Shown: positions 8,416 to 18,476, counted from the first letter of the stretch. The stretch is DNA of 64,000 nucleotides from JADLGL01 sp963732865 (GCA_963732865.1 CAVTBC010000004.1:496001-560000), one strand, 5' to 3'. Made by a program: numbers and translations. The notes: generated by a model not told the origin, from the sequence alone.

Positions 8416-8865
8416 ATGGAACCGCATGTCAGCCTTCCCCATCTCGCCGCAGTCCTGGTCGGAGACGCCAGGAAGGGCGTCCTCTATGTCAATCACGGGG
8501 ACGCGGTCCTGCTGGATCTTCGCGTCGAAGAGGTGATCGAGGCGCCGGCAAACCCGCCGACGCGGGAGCAAGGCACCGATCGGCCGGGTCGAGCTGGTTC
8601 GGGCGACCACAAGTCCGCCGTTGAGGACACGGATTGGCACGCGGCAGCGGAAGCCGAGTTTGCGGCGAACCTCGCCAACCACCTCAATCAGCGGCACGAA
8701 CGCGACGCATTCAAGGGTCTGGTCATCGTCGCGCCGCCGAGGTTTCTCGGCGATTTGCGCAAGCATTTCTCGCCTGCCTTGAAGGCCAGTGTCAGCGCGG
8801 AATGGACCAAGGACCTAGTTCACGATTCGGCAACCGAGATCGAAAGATTGTTCGCGCCGAAGTGA
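8416..8865 (+). CDS. Host-attachment family protein
   Basis: Protein of 149 residues resembling the family annotated as protein required for attachment to host cells (Host_attach-like). Matching features are an N-terminal strand rich in hydrophobics (LAAVLVGDARKGVLYVN), a variable charged middle with AAAEAEFAANLANHLN, then FKGLVIVAPPRFLGDLRKHFS and a final VSAEWTKDLVHDSATEIERLF. The fold is probably related to the release-factor-like domains of the baeRF group; the biochemical role is unknown. The family is common in alphaproteobacteria, often near stress and low-oxygen genes. The ATG at 8416 follows AAGGG. Confidence 0.83.
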   Translation: MEPHVSLPHLAAVLVGDARKGVLYVNHGDAVLLDLRVEEVIEAPANPPTREQGTDRPGRAGSGDHKSAVEDTDWHAAAEAEFAANLANHLNQRHERDAFKGLVIVAPPRFLGDLRKHFSPALKASVSAEWTKDLVHDSATEIERLFAPK

Positions 8866-8883
8866 CCGGATGCCTGCCCGCGG

Positions 8884-9864
8884 CTAGGAAAGCCCCAGAG
8901 CACTGCGCAGGCCCGGTACCAGTTGTGCGGCCAGGTACAGCCCGTAGCCGCCGAGAAGAATGCCCCCCTCGACGCGCGTGATACGCCAGCCGCTGGCTGC
9001 GAACAGCACCAGGGCGATCGTTGTCGCCGCCAGCACCCAGATGTCGAAGGAGAGAATCTGCGGCGCGATAGCCAGGGGCGACACAATCGCGGTGAGGCCG
9101 AGAATGCCGAAAATATTGAAGATGCAGCTGCCGATGATATTGCCGAGCGCGACATCGGATTGCCCGCGCAGCGTTGCGACGATTGTGGTGGCGAGTTCGG
9201 GCAGCGATGTTCCAATCGCGACCAGCGTCAAGCCGATCACCTCCTCCGACATCCCGGCCTGACGCGCGATATCGACCGCACCTTTGACCAAGAGCTCGGC
9301 GCCGAGGACGACGCCGGCGATGCCGGCCGCGGTCAGCAATGCCCCCATGCTCAGGCGCATCTTCTTGACCTCCTGGATCGCTTCCTGCCCCGCTTCAACC
9401 GCTAGGCTGGTGCGGCGGTTGCGGTGCCGCTCGGCGCGCATTGTGAGGATCAGATATCCCGCGAGCGCGGAAAACCAGATCACGCCCATCCAGCGATCGA
9501 TGATGCCGATGAAGGCGGCGGCGACGAAGAGGGCGGTCGCGGCGATGAGCACGGCGCCATCGCGGCGGAAGGCCCGGCGCTGAACGATGACCGGCGTCAG
9601 CAGCGCCGACCCGCCAAGAATCAGAAGGATGTTGGCGATGTTGGTGCCGACGACATTGCCGATGGCGATGCCGGGTGACCCGGTGATGGCGGAATCGAGG
9701 CTGACGACAAGTTCGGGAACGGACGTGCCGAAGCCGACGAGGGTGATGCCGATCACCAGCGGCGACAGGCGGAAATGGCGCGCAACGGCCACGCTGCCGC
9801 GGACCAGCGCCTCGCCGCCAATGATCAGCAGGACAATGCCTGCTAGGGTCCAGACATAGGCCAC
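8884..9864 (-). CDS. Calcium/sodium antiporter, YrbG/CaCA family
   Basis: Inner-membrane exchanger of 326 residues with about ten hydrophobic segments and two homologous halves. Each half carries the CaCA alpha-repeat: GFGTSVPELVVSLDSA with GNVVGTNIANI near the N-terminus, and AIGTSLPELATTIVAT with GNIIGSCIFNI in the second half. The Glu of each GTSxPE motif is the ion ligand in the family. It probably moves Ca2+ against Na+ or H+; K+ dependence cannot be judged. It is 27 bp upstream of the LOG-family gene's end and reads in the same direction. Confidence 0.93.
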   Translation of the reverse strand: MAYVWTLAGIVLLIIGGEALVRGSVAVARHFRLSPLVIGITLVGFGTSVPELVVSLDSAITGSPGIAIGNVVGTNIANILLILGGSALLTPVIVQRRAFRRDGAVLIAATALFVAAAFIGIIDRWMGVIWFSALAGYLILTMRAERHRNRRTSLAVEAGQEAIQEVKKMRLSMGALLTAAGIAGVVLGAELLVKGAVDIARQAGMSEEVIGLTLVAIGTSLPELATTIVATLRGQSDVALGNIIGSCIFNIFGILGLTAIVSPLAIAPQILSFDIWVLAATTIALVLFAASGWRITRVEGGILLGGYGLYLAAQLVPGLRSALGLS

Positions 9865-9891
9865 GGGCCTCGCTCTCTTCGGGCGGCGGCG

Positions 9892-10891
9892 TCAGCCCGA
9901 TTTGGTGGCGGAAGCGCCCAATAGCGGCTCGTCGGTTGCCGCGTGCCAGGCGATGATTCCATTCCAGATATCGTCGGCGGTTTCCGCATACCAGAGGAGA
10001 TCGCGGTCTTCGGCGTCGATCATGCCTTCGCTAACCAGAAAATCAATGTCGACAGCGCCACGCCAGAACTCCTCGCCGACGAGTACGATCGGGATCGGCG
10101 TGATCTTTCTTGTCTGCACCAGCGTCAGCGTCTCGAACAATTCGTCGAGCGTGCCATAGCCCCCGGGGAAGGCGACCAGCGCCTTCGCGCGAAGCAGGAG
10201 ATGCAGCTTGCGGATGGCGAAATAGTGAAGGCGGAAACACAGGCCCGGCGTGACATAGGGGTTCGGATACTGCTCCCGGGGCAGGCTGATATTGAGGCCG
10301 ACCGTTTGTGCACTGGCGTCATATGCCCCTCGGTTGGCTGCCTCCATGATGCCTGGGCCACCGCCGGTCATGACCACGAGATTGCGGATAGGGTCTTCCT
10401 TGCCGGCCTTACCGACGAGGCGACCCAGTTCCTGCGCCACGGTGTAGTAGCGGCTCTTGGCGAGGATGCGCTCGGCGACATGAAGACGCCGCTGCAGGTC
10501 TGCGTCGTCGGGGTCATGCGCCGCCCGCGCCCGCAGCAATTCGAGCCGGCTGGCAGCGGCGACCGGTTCGACGATCCGTGTACTGCCAAAGACGACGATC
10601 GATGAATCGATCTGGTGTTCCTCAAGGATGAGCTCAGGCTTGAGATAGTCGATTTCGAGGCGCGGGCCGCGTGCATCCGCCTCGCCGAGGAACTGGGCGT
10701 CCTCGATCGCCAGGCGGTAGCTCGGATGGCGGAGGATGGCCTCGACCTTCCCCCACGCTTCGGGATCCTCGCTGTCCGATTTTGGGTGCTCCCAGGGGAG
10801 CGGTTCCTCGCGGTGAAGCGGGTGCGGGGGCTGAGGGACTGCGTGGTCCGGGCCGAGGCCACGCCTTGGCGGATTTTCTGATATTGCTCAT
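9892..10891 (-). CDS. LOG-family (TIGR00730-type) Rossmann-fold protein, apparent frameshift near the start
   Basis: Family of cytokinin-riboside phosphoribohydrolase-like (LOG) proteins, often called lysine decarboxylase-like. Key motifs are GGGPGIMEAANRGA and PGGYGTLDELFETLT (the PGGxGTxxE motif). An uninterrupted ORF begins at a TTG at 10539, but the same frame stays open and family-like up to about 10887, including LPWEHPKSDSEDPEAW, LEIDYLKPEL and SIVVFGSTRIVEP. No start codon exists in that extension. An ATG at 10891 overlaps the glgX stop as ATGA, which is an expected coupled start, but it lies in another frame. One extra base between about 10790 and 10888 would explain this, so either the gene is broken or the sequence has an error. 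Confidence 0.8.
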
Positions 10892-12990
10892 TCTTCGTTG
10901 CTTCCGACCAGCACCAGGATCGATCGCGCTGCCAATACCAGCTCGGCGTCGTCGACGGCCGGTTCCGCGCCGGGGACGTTGACATCGTCCGGTTCGGCGG
11001 CTGAGGTGTCGACGGCGCCACGCCACGAACCGGCTTCGCGCTTGGGAACGGCCATTGCCGCCGCGTCGGCGCCGCCATTGATCATGACGCAGATGTCGCC
11101 GTCGCCGACGCTGCCGCCGCGCAGCGTGTAGGTCAATTGCTCACCATTGAGGTCGGGATCGCCGCCATCGGCGCCGAACCAGGCAACGTCATCGCGCCAG
11201 AAACAACTGCGGGCGATCGACGGGTGCGCCTTGCGGAAGGCGATCATGGCGCCGGTGAAACGCACCATGCCAGCATTCGCCTTGCGCCGGCGCCAATCGA
11301 GCCAGGTGGTGTCATTGTCCTGGTTGAACGGGTTGTTGTTGCCGCCTTGCGTGTTGAGGAATTCATCGCCGCCAAGGAGCATGGGCGTGCCGTTGGCGAG
11401 CATCAGCAGGGCGATGGCATTCTTCGCCTGCCGCCGCCTTAGCGCGAGCACCTCGGGCGGCGCGCCGTCCTCGCCTTCATAGCCGTGGTTCCAGGAATTG
11501 TTGGCGTCCGTGCCGTCGTGATTGTCCTCGCCATTGGCCTCATTGTGCTTGCGGTCGTAGCTGAGGAGATCGTTGAGGGCGAAGCCATCATGGCAGGTTA
11601 CGAAGTTGACGCTCTGGAATGGCCGATAGGCGTCCGCGAGCGTGTCGGGGAAGAGGTCGTCGCTGCCGTAGAGGCGCGTCATCAGCCTGCCGGTCATGCC
11701 CGCATCGCCGCGCAGAAAGCGGCGAACGTCGTCGCGGAAGCGCCCATTCCATTGCAGCCAGGTAACGCCCGGGAAGGTGCGTCCGAGCTGGTATGTCGCC
11801 ATGTCCCAGGCTTCGGCGATGAGCCGGCAATCCGCGAGCGACGGATCGGAATGGATCGCCGCTATGATCGGCGGATCCTCAAGATTGATCGAACCGTCCT
11901 CGTTCCGGGTGAAGAGGGAGGCAAGGTCGAAGCGGAAGCCGTCGACATGCATCTCGTCGACCCAGTAGCGCAGGCTGTCGAGGATCAGGCCCTGGACGTA
12001 GCGGTTGGCGGTGTGGAGGACATTGCCGGTCCCGGAATCGTTGCGATAGCGACGCATGTCCGGCTCGAGCAGATAGTAAGTCGAATTGTCGATGCCGCGG
12101 AAGGAGTAGGTCGGTCCGATCTCGCTGCCTTCGGCGGTGTGGTTGTAGACGACATCGAGGACCAGCTCGATCCCGGCCCGATGGAGTTCCTTCACCAGCG
12201 TCTTGAACTCGACGATTTCCTCGCCGACGTCGAACATCGAATAGGCGCCGTTGAGGGCGAAGAAGGACAGCGGCATGTAGCCCCAGTAGTTGCCCTCCTG
12301 CGGGTCGATCTGAAACACCGGCATCAGCTCGACGATCGTGACGCCAAGCTGCTGCAGATAGGGGATCTTGTCGATCAGTCCGGCGAATGTACCGGCGCGG
12401 CCGGCGGCAACGCCTGAATTCGACCGCTTGGTGAAACCGCGGACGTGAAGTTCGTAGATGACCGCGTCATGCGTGTGGCGGACTGGCGGGTGGTCGTCTT
12501 CCCAGTCAAAGGCGCTCTGCCTGGTCGGCAATAGGCCTAGTGGCGCGCGGCCGGGATTGGCGCCGGGATGCATCGCAGCGCCGCGGCTGAATCCCGGCGG
12601 GAAGAAGACAGCGCGCGCATAGGGGTCAAGCAGGATCTTGTCGGCATCGAAGCGGTGGCCGTCGAGGGGATCGTCCGGGCCGTCAACACGGAAAGCGTAA
12701 GCGTGGGCGCTCTCGACCAGCGCTGCCGGAAGCCTGCAGTGCCAAATGCGGCCGGTCTTGTGACGATGCCAGTCGAGTGTCTCGACATGCAGCGGGACGG
12801 TCCATTCGCCCTCGGCATAAAGGAGCAGCGACACGCCGATGGCGTGTTTGGAGTAGAGCGCGAAATTATATTGCGCGGTCTCTGGGTGAGCGGACACACC
12901 GAGAGGCCGCGGGGAACCCTCGAATGCCTCCCAGGGACTGGTCTCGACGCCTGCACTCATGTCAGTTCCCATCGACGCCCGAAGCGCCAT
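10888..12990 (-). CDS. glgX: Glycogen debranching enzyme GlgX
   Basis: GH13 isoamylase-type enzyme of 700 residues that cleaves alpha-1,6 branches of glycogen limit dextrin. It has an N-terminal CBM48-like domain (RPLGVSAHPETAQYNFALYS) and then the barrel with VVYNHTAEG, DGFRFDLAS (nucleophile Asp), LIAEAWD (acid/base Glu) and TCHDGFALNDL (transition-state Asp). The start may be the ATG at 12990 or 12960; neither has a strong ribosome site. Together with glgP, pgm and the phosphoketolases nearby it serves glycogen breakdown. The LOG-family gene appears to be coupled downstream. Confidence 0.95.
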   Translation of the reverse strand: MALRASMGTDMSAGVETSPWEAFEGSPRPLGVSAHPETAQYNFALYSKHAIGVSLLLYAEGEWTVPLHVETLDWHRHKTGRIWHCRLPAALVESAHAYAFRVDGPDDPLDGHRFDADKILLDPYARAVFFPPGFSRGAAMHPGANPGRAPLGLLPTRQSAFDWEDDHPPVRHTHDAVIYELHVRGFTKRSNSGVAAGRAGTFAGLIDKIPYLQQLGVTIVELMPVFQIDPQEGNYWGYMPLSFFALNGAYSMFDVGEEIVEFKTLVKELHRAGIELVLDVVYNHTAEGSEIGPTYSFRGIDNSTYYLLEPDMRRYRNDSGTGNVLHTANRYVQGLILDSLRYWVDEMHVDGFRFDLASLFTRNEDGSINLEDPPIIAAIHSDPSLADCRLIAEAWDMATYQLGRTFPGVTWLQWNGRFRDDVRRFLRGDAGMTGRLMTRLYGSDDLFPDTLADAYRPFQSVNFVTCHDGFALNDLLSYDRKHNEANGEDNHDGTDANNSWNHGYEGEDGAPPEVLALRRRQAKNAIALLMLANGTPMLLGGDEFLNTQGGNNNPFNQDNDTTWLDWRRRKANAGMVRFTGAMIAFRKAHPSIARSCFWRDDVAWFGADGGDPDLNGEQLTYTLRGGSVGDGDICVMINGGADAAAMAVPKREAGSWRGAVDTSAAEPDDVNVPGAEPAVDDAELVLAARSILVLVGSNEE

Positions 12991-13015
12991 GAATGGTCTT
13001 CTGCCTTGTGCGGCA

Positions 13016-13029
13016 TTGATCTGTCACAA
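13016..13029. promoter_or_regulatory. Imperfect FNR/FixK-like site between glgX and tal
   Basis: TTGAT-CTGT-CACAA in the divergent glgX/tal intergenic region. The left half is a perfect FNR half-site; the right half has two mismatches from ATCAA. It is a weak candidate, listed because two perfect boxes occur elsewhere in the same block. Confidence 0.25.
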
Positions 13030-13147
13030 TGTGCAATGACCGCTGCCATGCGTGTATGCCGCGTGCCGGCTCCCTTTCCGGCCACACAATACCGCCGCTT
13101 CATTCGAACAAAGTGAACGTCATTGCCGGGAAGAAGGAAGGCGCTCG

Positions 13148-14266
13148 ATGATTGATGCCAGCCGAAGTTCCGTCTGCCGCCTGCGCACCCTCGGCCAATC
13201 GGCGTGGCTGGACGACATCAGCCGCCCCCTGCTCGAAGATGGAACGTTTGTCCGATTGATCGGGGAGGACTGCGTCTCAGGCCTCACGTCCAATCCGGTG
13301 ATCTTTGAGCACGCCCTGCGCCAATCCGATGCCTATGACGCCGATATCGCCAGTATGGCCATAGCGGGGCTCGGCCTTGAGGCGATCTATGAGCGGCTGG
13401 TGGAAGGCGATATTCGCCATGCCGCAGATTTGCTGCGTCCTACTTACGACGCGACAGGACGCCGGGACGGCTATGTCAGCCTGGAAGTGTCGCCGCATCT
13501 TGCGCGCGATACCGATGGAACGATCGCCGAAGCCATCCGGCTATGGGGCGCGCTCGGCCGCCCCAATGTGATGATCAAGGTGCCCGGAACGGTTGAAGGC
13601 CTCGCCGCCTTCCGGGCGCTGATCGCGCGGGGCATCAATGTCAATGTCACGCTGCTGTTCAGTCCGGAACGCTATGCCAAGGTCGCCGAAGCCTATCAGC
13701 AGGGACTTGAGGACCGGATCGCAGGCGGCTCCGAGGGTTTGTTTCCGCACAGCGTCGCCAGCTTCTTCCTTAGCCGGATCGACACAATGGTCGACGGAAT
13801 TCTCGATGCACGGCCGGACGGTGATGCGGCTGGACTGCGCGGCGGAACCGCGATCGCCATGGCGCGTATCGCCTATCGCACTTTTGCCGAACAGATCGCC
13901 ACCGACCGCTGGCGGGCGCTTGCCGTCAAGGGGGCAGAGCCGCAACGGCTTCTTTGGGCAAGCACGGGAACGAAGGATCCCACGTTCTCCGACGTGAAAT
14001 ATGTTGCCCCGCTGATTGCCGCCGACAGTGTGACGACACTCCCGCTGAAAACGCTGGAGGCCTTTCGTGACCACGGTTTGGCCGAGCCGACGCTGACTGC
14101 AGGAACAGGCCCCGACTTCGCCAGTTTGGCGACGGTGCTTTCCGGCTATGGCGTCGACCTTTCGGGTGTGATGACGCGGCTCGAAGAAGAAGGCATCGAC
14201 AAGTTCAACGTTGCCTTCGATCAACTCCACAAGGCGCTGGCCGACAAGATCGCGGCGGTTGCCTAA
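13148..14266 (+). CDS. tal: Transaldolase
   Basis: Pentose-phosphate enzyme of 372 residues that moves a dihydroxyacetone unit between sugar phosphates. Family signatures are GLTSNPVIFEHAL near the N-terminus, the Schiff-base Lys in NVMIKVPGTVEGLAAF, NVTLLFSPERY and WASTGTKDPTFSD near the end. The length matches the long (about 370 aa) transaldolase class. The ATG at 13148 has AAGGAAGG upstream; the open frame to 13052 is not needed. It is divergent from glgX and ends 3 bp from the convergent glucan phosphorylase. It could return sugar phosphates to fructose 6-phosphate for the neighbouring phosphoketolase. Confidence 0.95.
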   Translation: MIDASRSSVCRLRTLGQSAWLDDISRPLLEDGTFVRLIGEDCVSGLTSNPVIFEHALRQSDAYDADIASMAIAGLGLEAIYERLVEGDIRHAADLLRPTYDATGRRDGYVSLEVSPHLARDTDGTIAEAIRLWGALGRPNVMIKVPGTVEGLAAFRALIARGINVNVTLLFSPERYAKVAEAYQQGLEDRIAGGSEGLFPHSVASFFLSRIDTMVDGILDARPDGDAAGLRGGTAIAMARIAYRTFAEQIATDRWRALAVKGAEPQRLLWASTGTKDPTFSDVKYVAPLIAADSVTTLPLKTLEAFRDHGLAEPTLTAGTGPDFASLATVLSGYGVDLSGVMTRLEEEGIDKFNVAFDQLHKALADKIAAVA

Positions 14267-14269
14267 GGC

Positions 14270-15997
14270 TCAGCGGAGGTAGGCGTCCGTGGTGTAGCGG
14301 CGCATCATGCGCTGACTGTTGAAACGCGAACCGATCTTGGCGATCGACTGCTTCATCATCCACAGCCAGCGGGTGCGATCCTGCGTGAACATCGGCAGGA
14401 TGAGGTTCTCCAGCTTGTCGTAAAGGCTCGCCGCGTGTTCGGCGTCTGAACCGGGCCCGTCCTCGCCGATCGACCAGCCGGTGACGTTCTCGATCCACGC
14501 TTCGATCCACCAGCCGTCCAGAACGGAGAAGTTGAGCGTGCCGTTGAGCGCGGCCTTCATGCCGCTGGTGCCGGACGCTTCCATCGGCGGCCGTGGTGTG
14601 TTGAGCCAGATGTCGGCGCCGGCGACGAGGGTCGCGGCGATCCGCGTGTCATAGTCCGGCAGGTAGACGGATGGGATCGCAGCGCCAAGGGTTTCGCTGG
14701 CGGTGATGATACCGTGGATGATGGCCTTGCCTTCGGTGTCGGCGGGGTGCGCCTTGCCGGCCCAGACAATCTGGAACGGCTGTTTGGCCGCGATAGCACG
14801 CAGACGGTCGAGATCGGAGAGGATGAGCGCCGGCCGTTTGTAGCCGGTCATGCGCCGGGCGAAGCCGATGATCGGCAGGTCGTTATTGAGCGTCTTGCCG
14901 GTCGCCGAGTGGACCAAGGCGATGAGTTCGTCCTTGGCGGTCTTCTTGGCCTCAGCCAGAGCATCGTCGGCTAGTTGATCGGCGGCGACGAGGGCGTCCT
15001 GCTCGGATGACCAATCCGGTGTGTTCTGTTCGAACAAACGGGCGATCGCCGGATGCGCCCAGGTCGGCGCGTGGACACCATTGGTGATGGCGCCGACGGT
15101 GTAGCCGGGGAACATGGCCCGCGTCGTCGTGGCGTGGCGTTTGGCAACGCCGTTGACATAGCCGGAGAGATTGAAAGCGAGACGCGTCAGATTGCAGTCG
15201 TCGGCGCCGGCATAGCGCTGCAACTCGTTTTGCTCGATGAAACCGTCGAGTACGGACAGTACCAACGGATAGGAAAAGCGGTCATGGCCTGCCTCCACCG
15301 GCGTGTGCGTGGTGAAGATGCAGCGCTCAAGAACGCGGTCCTCGTCATAGAGGCCTTCACCATCGCGGTGATGGCTGCCGGCATGGGGAAAGCGCCGCAG
15401 CAATTCGGCCGACAGCAGCGCGGCATGGCCTTCGTTGAGATGATAGGTGTTGATCTCAAAGCCGAGCGCCCGCAGCATCCGCGTACCGCCGATGCCGAGA
15501 ATGGCCTCCTGCATCAGGCGGTAGCGGTCGTCGCCGCCATAAAGCCGATCGGTGAGCAGCCGGTCGCCGGGGTCGTTCTGATCGAGATTGGTGTCGAGCA
15601 GGATGACCGGGACGCTGTGCCCAGCGGCGCTCGCACAGACGAATAGCCATGGCCTAATCCAGACGCGCCGGCCTTCGAGATGGATTGCAACCATCGCGTC
15701 GAGGGGACGGCACCAGCGTGCCGGCTCCCACGGGTCGGGTTCGTCGACCTGTTGCGATAGCTCAATGACCTGGCGGATGTAGCCGTTATGACTGACGAGC
15801 GAAACGAAAACCATGGGCAGGCCGAGGTCCGCCGCAGAGCGCGCGACATCGCCCGCCAAAACGCCAAGGCCGCCGGAATAGGTATGCAGATCGGCCCCGA
15901 GGGCGATCTCCATAGTGAAATAGGCGATGTCGACGCGGCGCAGCCACGGGCTGAGATGCGGATCCAATATGAGGCCCATCGTTAAGGGTGAAGGCAC
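14270..15997 (-). CDS. glgP: Alpha-glucan phosphorylase, short form
   Basis: GT35-type enzyme releasing glucose 1-phosphate from glycogen or maltodextrin. It has 575 residues, shorter than the second copy at 57421 (848 aa) because it lacks the N-terminal extension and much of the C-terminus. Signatures are VDIAYFTMEIAL and YSGGLGVLAGD at the start, HLNEGHAALLSAELL, GAITNGVHAPTW, GFARRMTGYKRP and the PLP-lysine region SGTSGMKAALNG. The GTG at 15997 or the ATG at 15979 may be the start. It is divergent from phosphoketolase 1. Confidence 0.92.
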   Translation of the reverse strand: MPSPLTMGLILDPHLSPWLRRVDIAYFTMEIALGADLHTYSGGLGVLAGDVARSAADLGLPMVFVSLVSHNGYIRQVIELSQQVDEPDPWEPARWCRPLDAMVAIHLEGRRVWIRPWLFVCASAAGHSVPVILLDTNLDQNDPGDRLLTDRLYGGDDRYRLMQEAILGIGGTRMLRALGFEINTYHLNEGHAALLSAELLRRFPHAGSHHRDGEGLYDEDRVLERCIFTTHTPVEAGHDRFSYPLVLSVLDGFIEQNELQRYAGADDCNLTRLAFNLSGYVNGVAKRHATTTRAMFPGYTVGAITNGVHAPTWAHPAIARLFEQNTPDWSSEQDALVAADQLADDALAEAKKTAKDELIALVHSATGKTLNNDLPIIGFARRMTGYKRPALILSDLDRLRAIAAKQPFQIVWAGKAHPADTEGKAIIHGIITASETLGAAIPSVYLPDYDTRIAATLVAGADIWLNTPRPPMEASGTSGMKAALNGTLNFSVLDGWWIEAWIENVTGWSIGEDGPGSDAEHAASLYDKLENLILPMFTQDRTRWLWMMKQSIAKIGSRFNSQRMMRRYTTDAYLR

Positions 15998-16121
15998 AGA
16001 CTAGCGTGCCTATCCGACACTGGCGTTACAGGAATGAGACCCCAATTTGATAATGAGGCGTTAGCAGCCGTTTGCGCCTGGCGCGCGCTCCCGCCGTGCG
16101 AACCGGACCGAGGTGAAACCA

Positions 16122-18476
16122 ATGTCAGTTACAGATCAAGACCTTGAGGCCATCGACGCCTTCTGGCGCGCGGCGAATTATCTCGCCGTCGGGCAGATAT
16201 ATCTAATGTCGAATCCGATGCTGCGAAGGCCGCTGGAGCCAACCGACATCAAGCCGCGCCTCCTCGGTCACTGGGGCACCACACCCGGCCTCAACTTCCT
16301 CTATGCGCATCTCAACCGGATCATCCGCGACCGCGATGTCGACATGATCTTCGTCACCGGCCCCGGTCATGGCGGTCCGGCGCTGGTGGCCTCGACCTAT
16401 CTTGAAGGCTCCTACAGCGAGCTCTTTCCGCCAATCACCCGCGACGAAGAGGGCATGCAGAAGCTCTTCAAGCAGTTCTCCTTCCCGGGCGGCATTCCGA
16501 GCCACACCGCGCCACAGACGCCCGGCTCAATCAATGAGGGCGGCGAACTCGGCTATTCCCTGTCGCACGCCTTCGGCGCCGCGTTCGACAATCCGGGCCT
16601 TGTGGTCGCCTGCGTCATCGGTGACGGTGAGGCTGAGACCGGGCCGCTCGCCACCGCCTGGCACTCCAACAAGTTCCTCAACCCGATCAGTGACGGCGCC
16701 GTGCTGCCGATCCTTCATCTCAACGGCTACAAGATCGCCAATCCGACGATCCTGGCGCGGATCGGCCGCGAAGAGCTGACCGAGTTGATGCGCGGCTATG
16801 GATACAAGCCGTACTTCGTGGAGGGCGACGATCCGGCCATAGTGCATCGCCAGATGGCGGCGACGCTCGACACCGTATTCGACGAGCTTGCCGCGATCCG
16901 GGCGAAGGGTTCGGCCGCCGCCCTGGCCGAACGGCCGCAATGGCCGATGATCGTGATGAAGACGCCGAAGGGTTGGACCGGGCCGAAGTTTGTTGACGGC
17001 CTGCAGACGGAGGGCACGTGGCGATCGCACCAGGTGCCGCTCGCCGCCGTTCGTGACAATCCGCAGCATCTGCAAATTCTCGAAAGCTGGATGCGTTCCT
17101 ACAAGGCGGAAGAGCTGTTCGACGCAGCCGGAACGGTGCGGCCGCAGGTGTTGGCGGTGGTACCGAAAGGCGAGCGCCGGATGGGCGCCAATCCGCAGGC
17201 CAATGGCGGGCGCAATCGCCATGATCTCGAGCTGCCAAACTTCCGAGACTACGCAATTCCAGTCACCAGCCCCGGCGCCATCGATGCGGAATCGACGCGT
17301 GTTCTGGGCTCCTTCCTGCGCGATGCGATGCAGCTGAGCGCCGAGGAACGGAACTTCCGGGTGTTCGGCCCCGACGAAACCAATTCGAACCGGCTCGGCG
17401 CCCTGTTCGAGGTTACCAACCGCAGCTGGCTTGGCGAGCGTCTCGACAGCGACGATCATCTGGCGCCGGATGGCCGGGTCATGGAAATCCTCTCCGAGCA
17501 CACCTGCCAAGGCTGGCTCGAAGGCTATCTCACCACCGGCCGGCACGGGCTGTTCTCCACCTATGAGGCGTTCGTCCACATCGTCAATTCGATGTTTAAT
17601 CAGCATGCCAAATGGCTGGAATCGACGCGGCGGATTCCCTGGCGGCGACCGATCCCGTCACTCAATTACCTGCTCACCAGCCATGTCTGGCGGCAGGATC
17701 ACAATGGCGCCAGCCATCAGGATCCCGGCTTCATCGACATCGTCGTCAACAAGAAGCCGGAGGTCGTTCGCGTCTTCCTGCCGCCCGACGCCAACACGCT
17801 GCTGGTGACGATGGACTGGTGCCTGCGCAGCCGTAATCTCATCAACGTCGTCGTCGCCGGAAAGCACCCCGAACCGCAATGGCTGTCGATCGAGGATGCG
17901 GTCCGGCATTTCGATGCGGGTATCAGCATCTGGGATTGGGCCAGCAGCGACGATGATGGCGACCCGGACGTGGTGATGGCCGCGGCCGGCGATGTGCCGA
18001 CGCTGGAGGTGCTGGCGGCGGTGGCGCTTCTGCGCGAACATCTGCCGGAGCTCAAGGTGCGCATGATCAACGTCATCGACCTGATGTGCCTGCAGCCGCA
18101 TGCGGAGCATCCGCGCGGGCTCGAGGATTCCGCGTTCGACGCCCTGTTCACCACCAACAAGCAGATCCTGTTCGCCTATCACGGCTATCCCTGGCTGATC
18201 CATCGGCTGACCTACCGCCGGACCAACCACCACAATCTGCATGTGCGCGGCTACAAGGAGGAGGGGACGACGACGACGCCGTTCGACATGACGGTTCTCA
18301 ATGACATCGACCGCTTCCATCTCGTCATCGATGTCATCGACCGGGTGCCTGGGCTGGCGCAGAAGGCGGCGCATGTGCGCCAGGAAATGCTCGCCAAGCT
18401 TTCCGATCACCGCCACTACGTGGTTGTCGAAGGTCAGGACATGCCCGAAATCCGCAACTGGCGCTGGCCGAGCTAG
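16122..18476 (+). CDS. xfp: Phosphoketolase (copy 1)
   Basis: TPP enzyme of 784 residues that splits xylulose 5-phosphate or fructose 6-phosphate with phosphate to acetyl phosphate plus an aldose phosphate. It has the family N-terminus (AIDAFWRAANYLAVGQIYL), GHWGTTPGLNF, GPGHGGPA, the TPP-binding region IGDGEAETGPLATAW, LHLNGYKI, and C-terminal RNWRWPS. An ATG at 16122 has GAGGTG upstream at normal spacing; the GTG at 16113 lies inside that ribosome site. A second copy lies at 54344 on the other strand. No acetate kinase is visible in the window. Confidence 0.96.
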   Translation: MSVTDQDLEAIDAFWRAANYLAVGQIYLMSNPMLRRPLEPTDIKPRLLGHWGTTPGLNFLYAHLNRIIRDRDVDMIFVTGPGHGGPALVASTYLEGSYSELFPPITRDEEGMQKLFKQFSFPGGIPSHTAPQTPGSINEGGELGYSLSHAFGAAFDNPGLVVACVIGDGEAETGPLATAWHSNKFLNPISDGAVLPILHLNGYKIANPTILARIGREELTELMRGYGYKPYFVEGDDPAIVHRQMAATLDTVFDELAAIRAKGSAAALAERPQWPMIVMKTPKGWTGPKFVDGLQTEGTWRSHQVPLAAVRDNPQHLQILESWMRSYKAEELFDAAGTVRPQVLAVVPKGERRMGANPQANGGRNRHDLELPNFRDYAIPVTSPGAIDAESTRVLGSFLRDAMQLSAEERNFRVFGPDETNSNRLGALFEVTNRSWLGERLDSDDHLAPDGRVMEILSEHTCQGWLEGYLTTGRHGLFSTYEAFVHIVNSMFNQHAKWLESTRRIPWRRPIPSLNYLLTSHVWRQDHNGASHQDPGFIDIVVNKKPEVVRVFLPPDANTLLVTMDWCLRSRNLINVVVAGKHPEPQWLSIEDAVRHFDAGISIWDWASSDDDGDPDVVMAAAGDVPTLEVLAAVALLREHLPELKVRMINVIDLMCLQPHAEHPRGLEDSAFDALFTTNKQILFAYHGYPWLIHRLTYRRTNHHNLHVRGYKEEGTTTTPFDMTVLNDIDRFHLVIDVIDRVPGLAQKAAHVRQEMLAKLSDHRHYVVVEGQDMPEIRNWRWPS

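Noticed and set aside
11485..12417. 310-residue open frame antisense to glgX
   Set aside because: Shadow frame; its Val/Glu-rich composition is the complement of glgX codons.
16021..16121. FixK box before phosphoketolase 1
   Set aside because: TTTGATAATGAGG has one half-site only; the second half is not recognisable.
16527..17606. 359-residue open frame antisense to phosphoketolase 1
   Set aside because: Shadow of a strongly conserved gene, without a ribosome site or known motifs.
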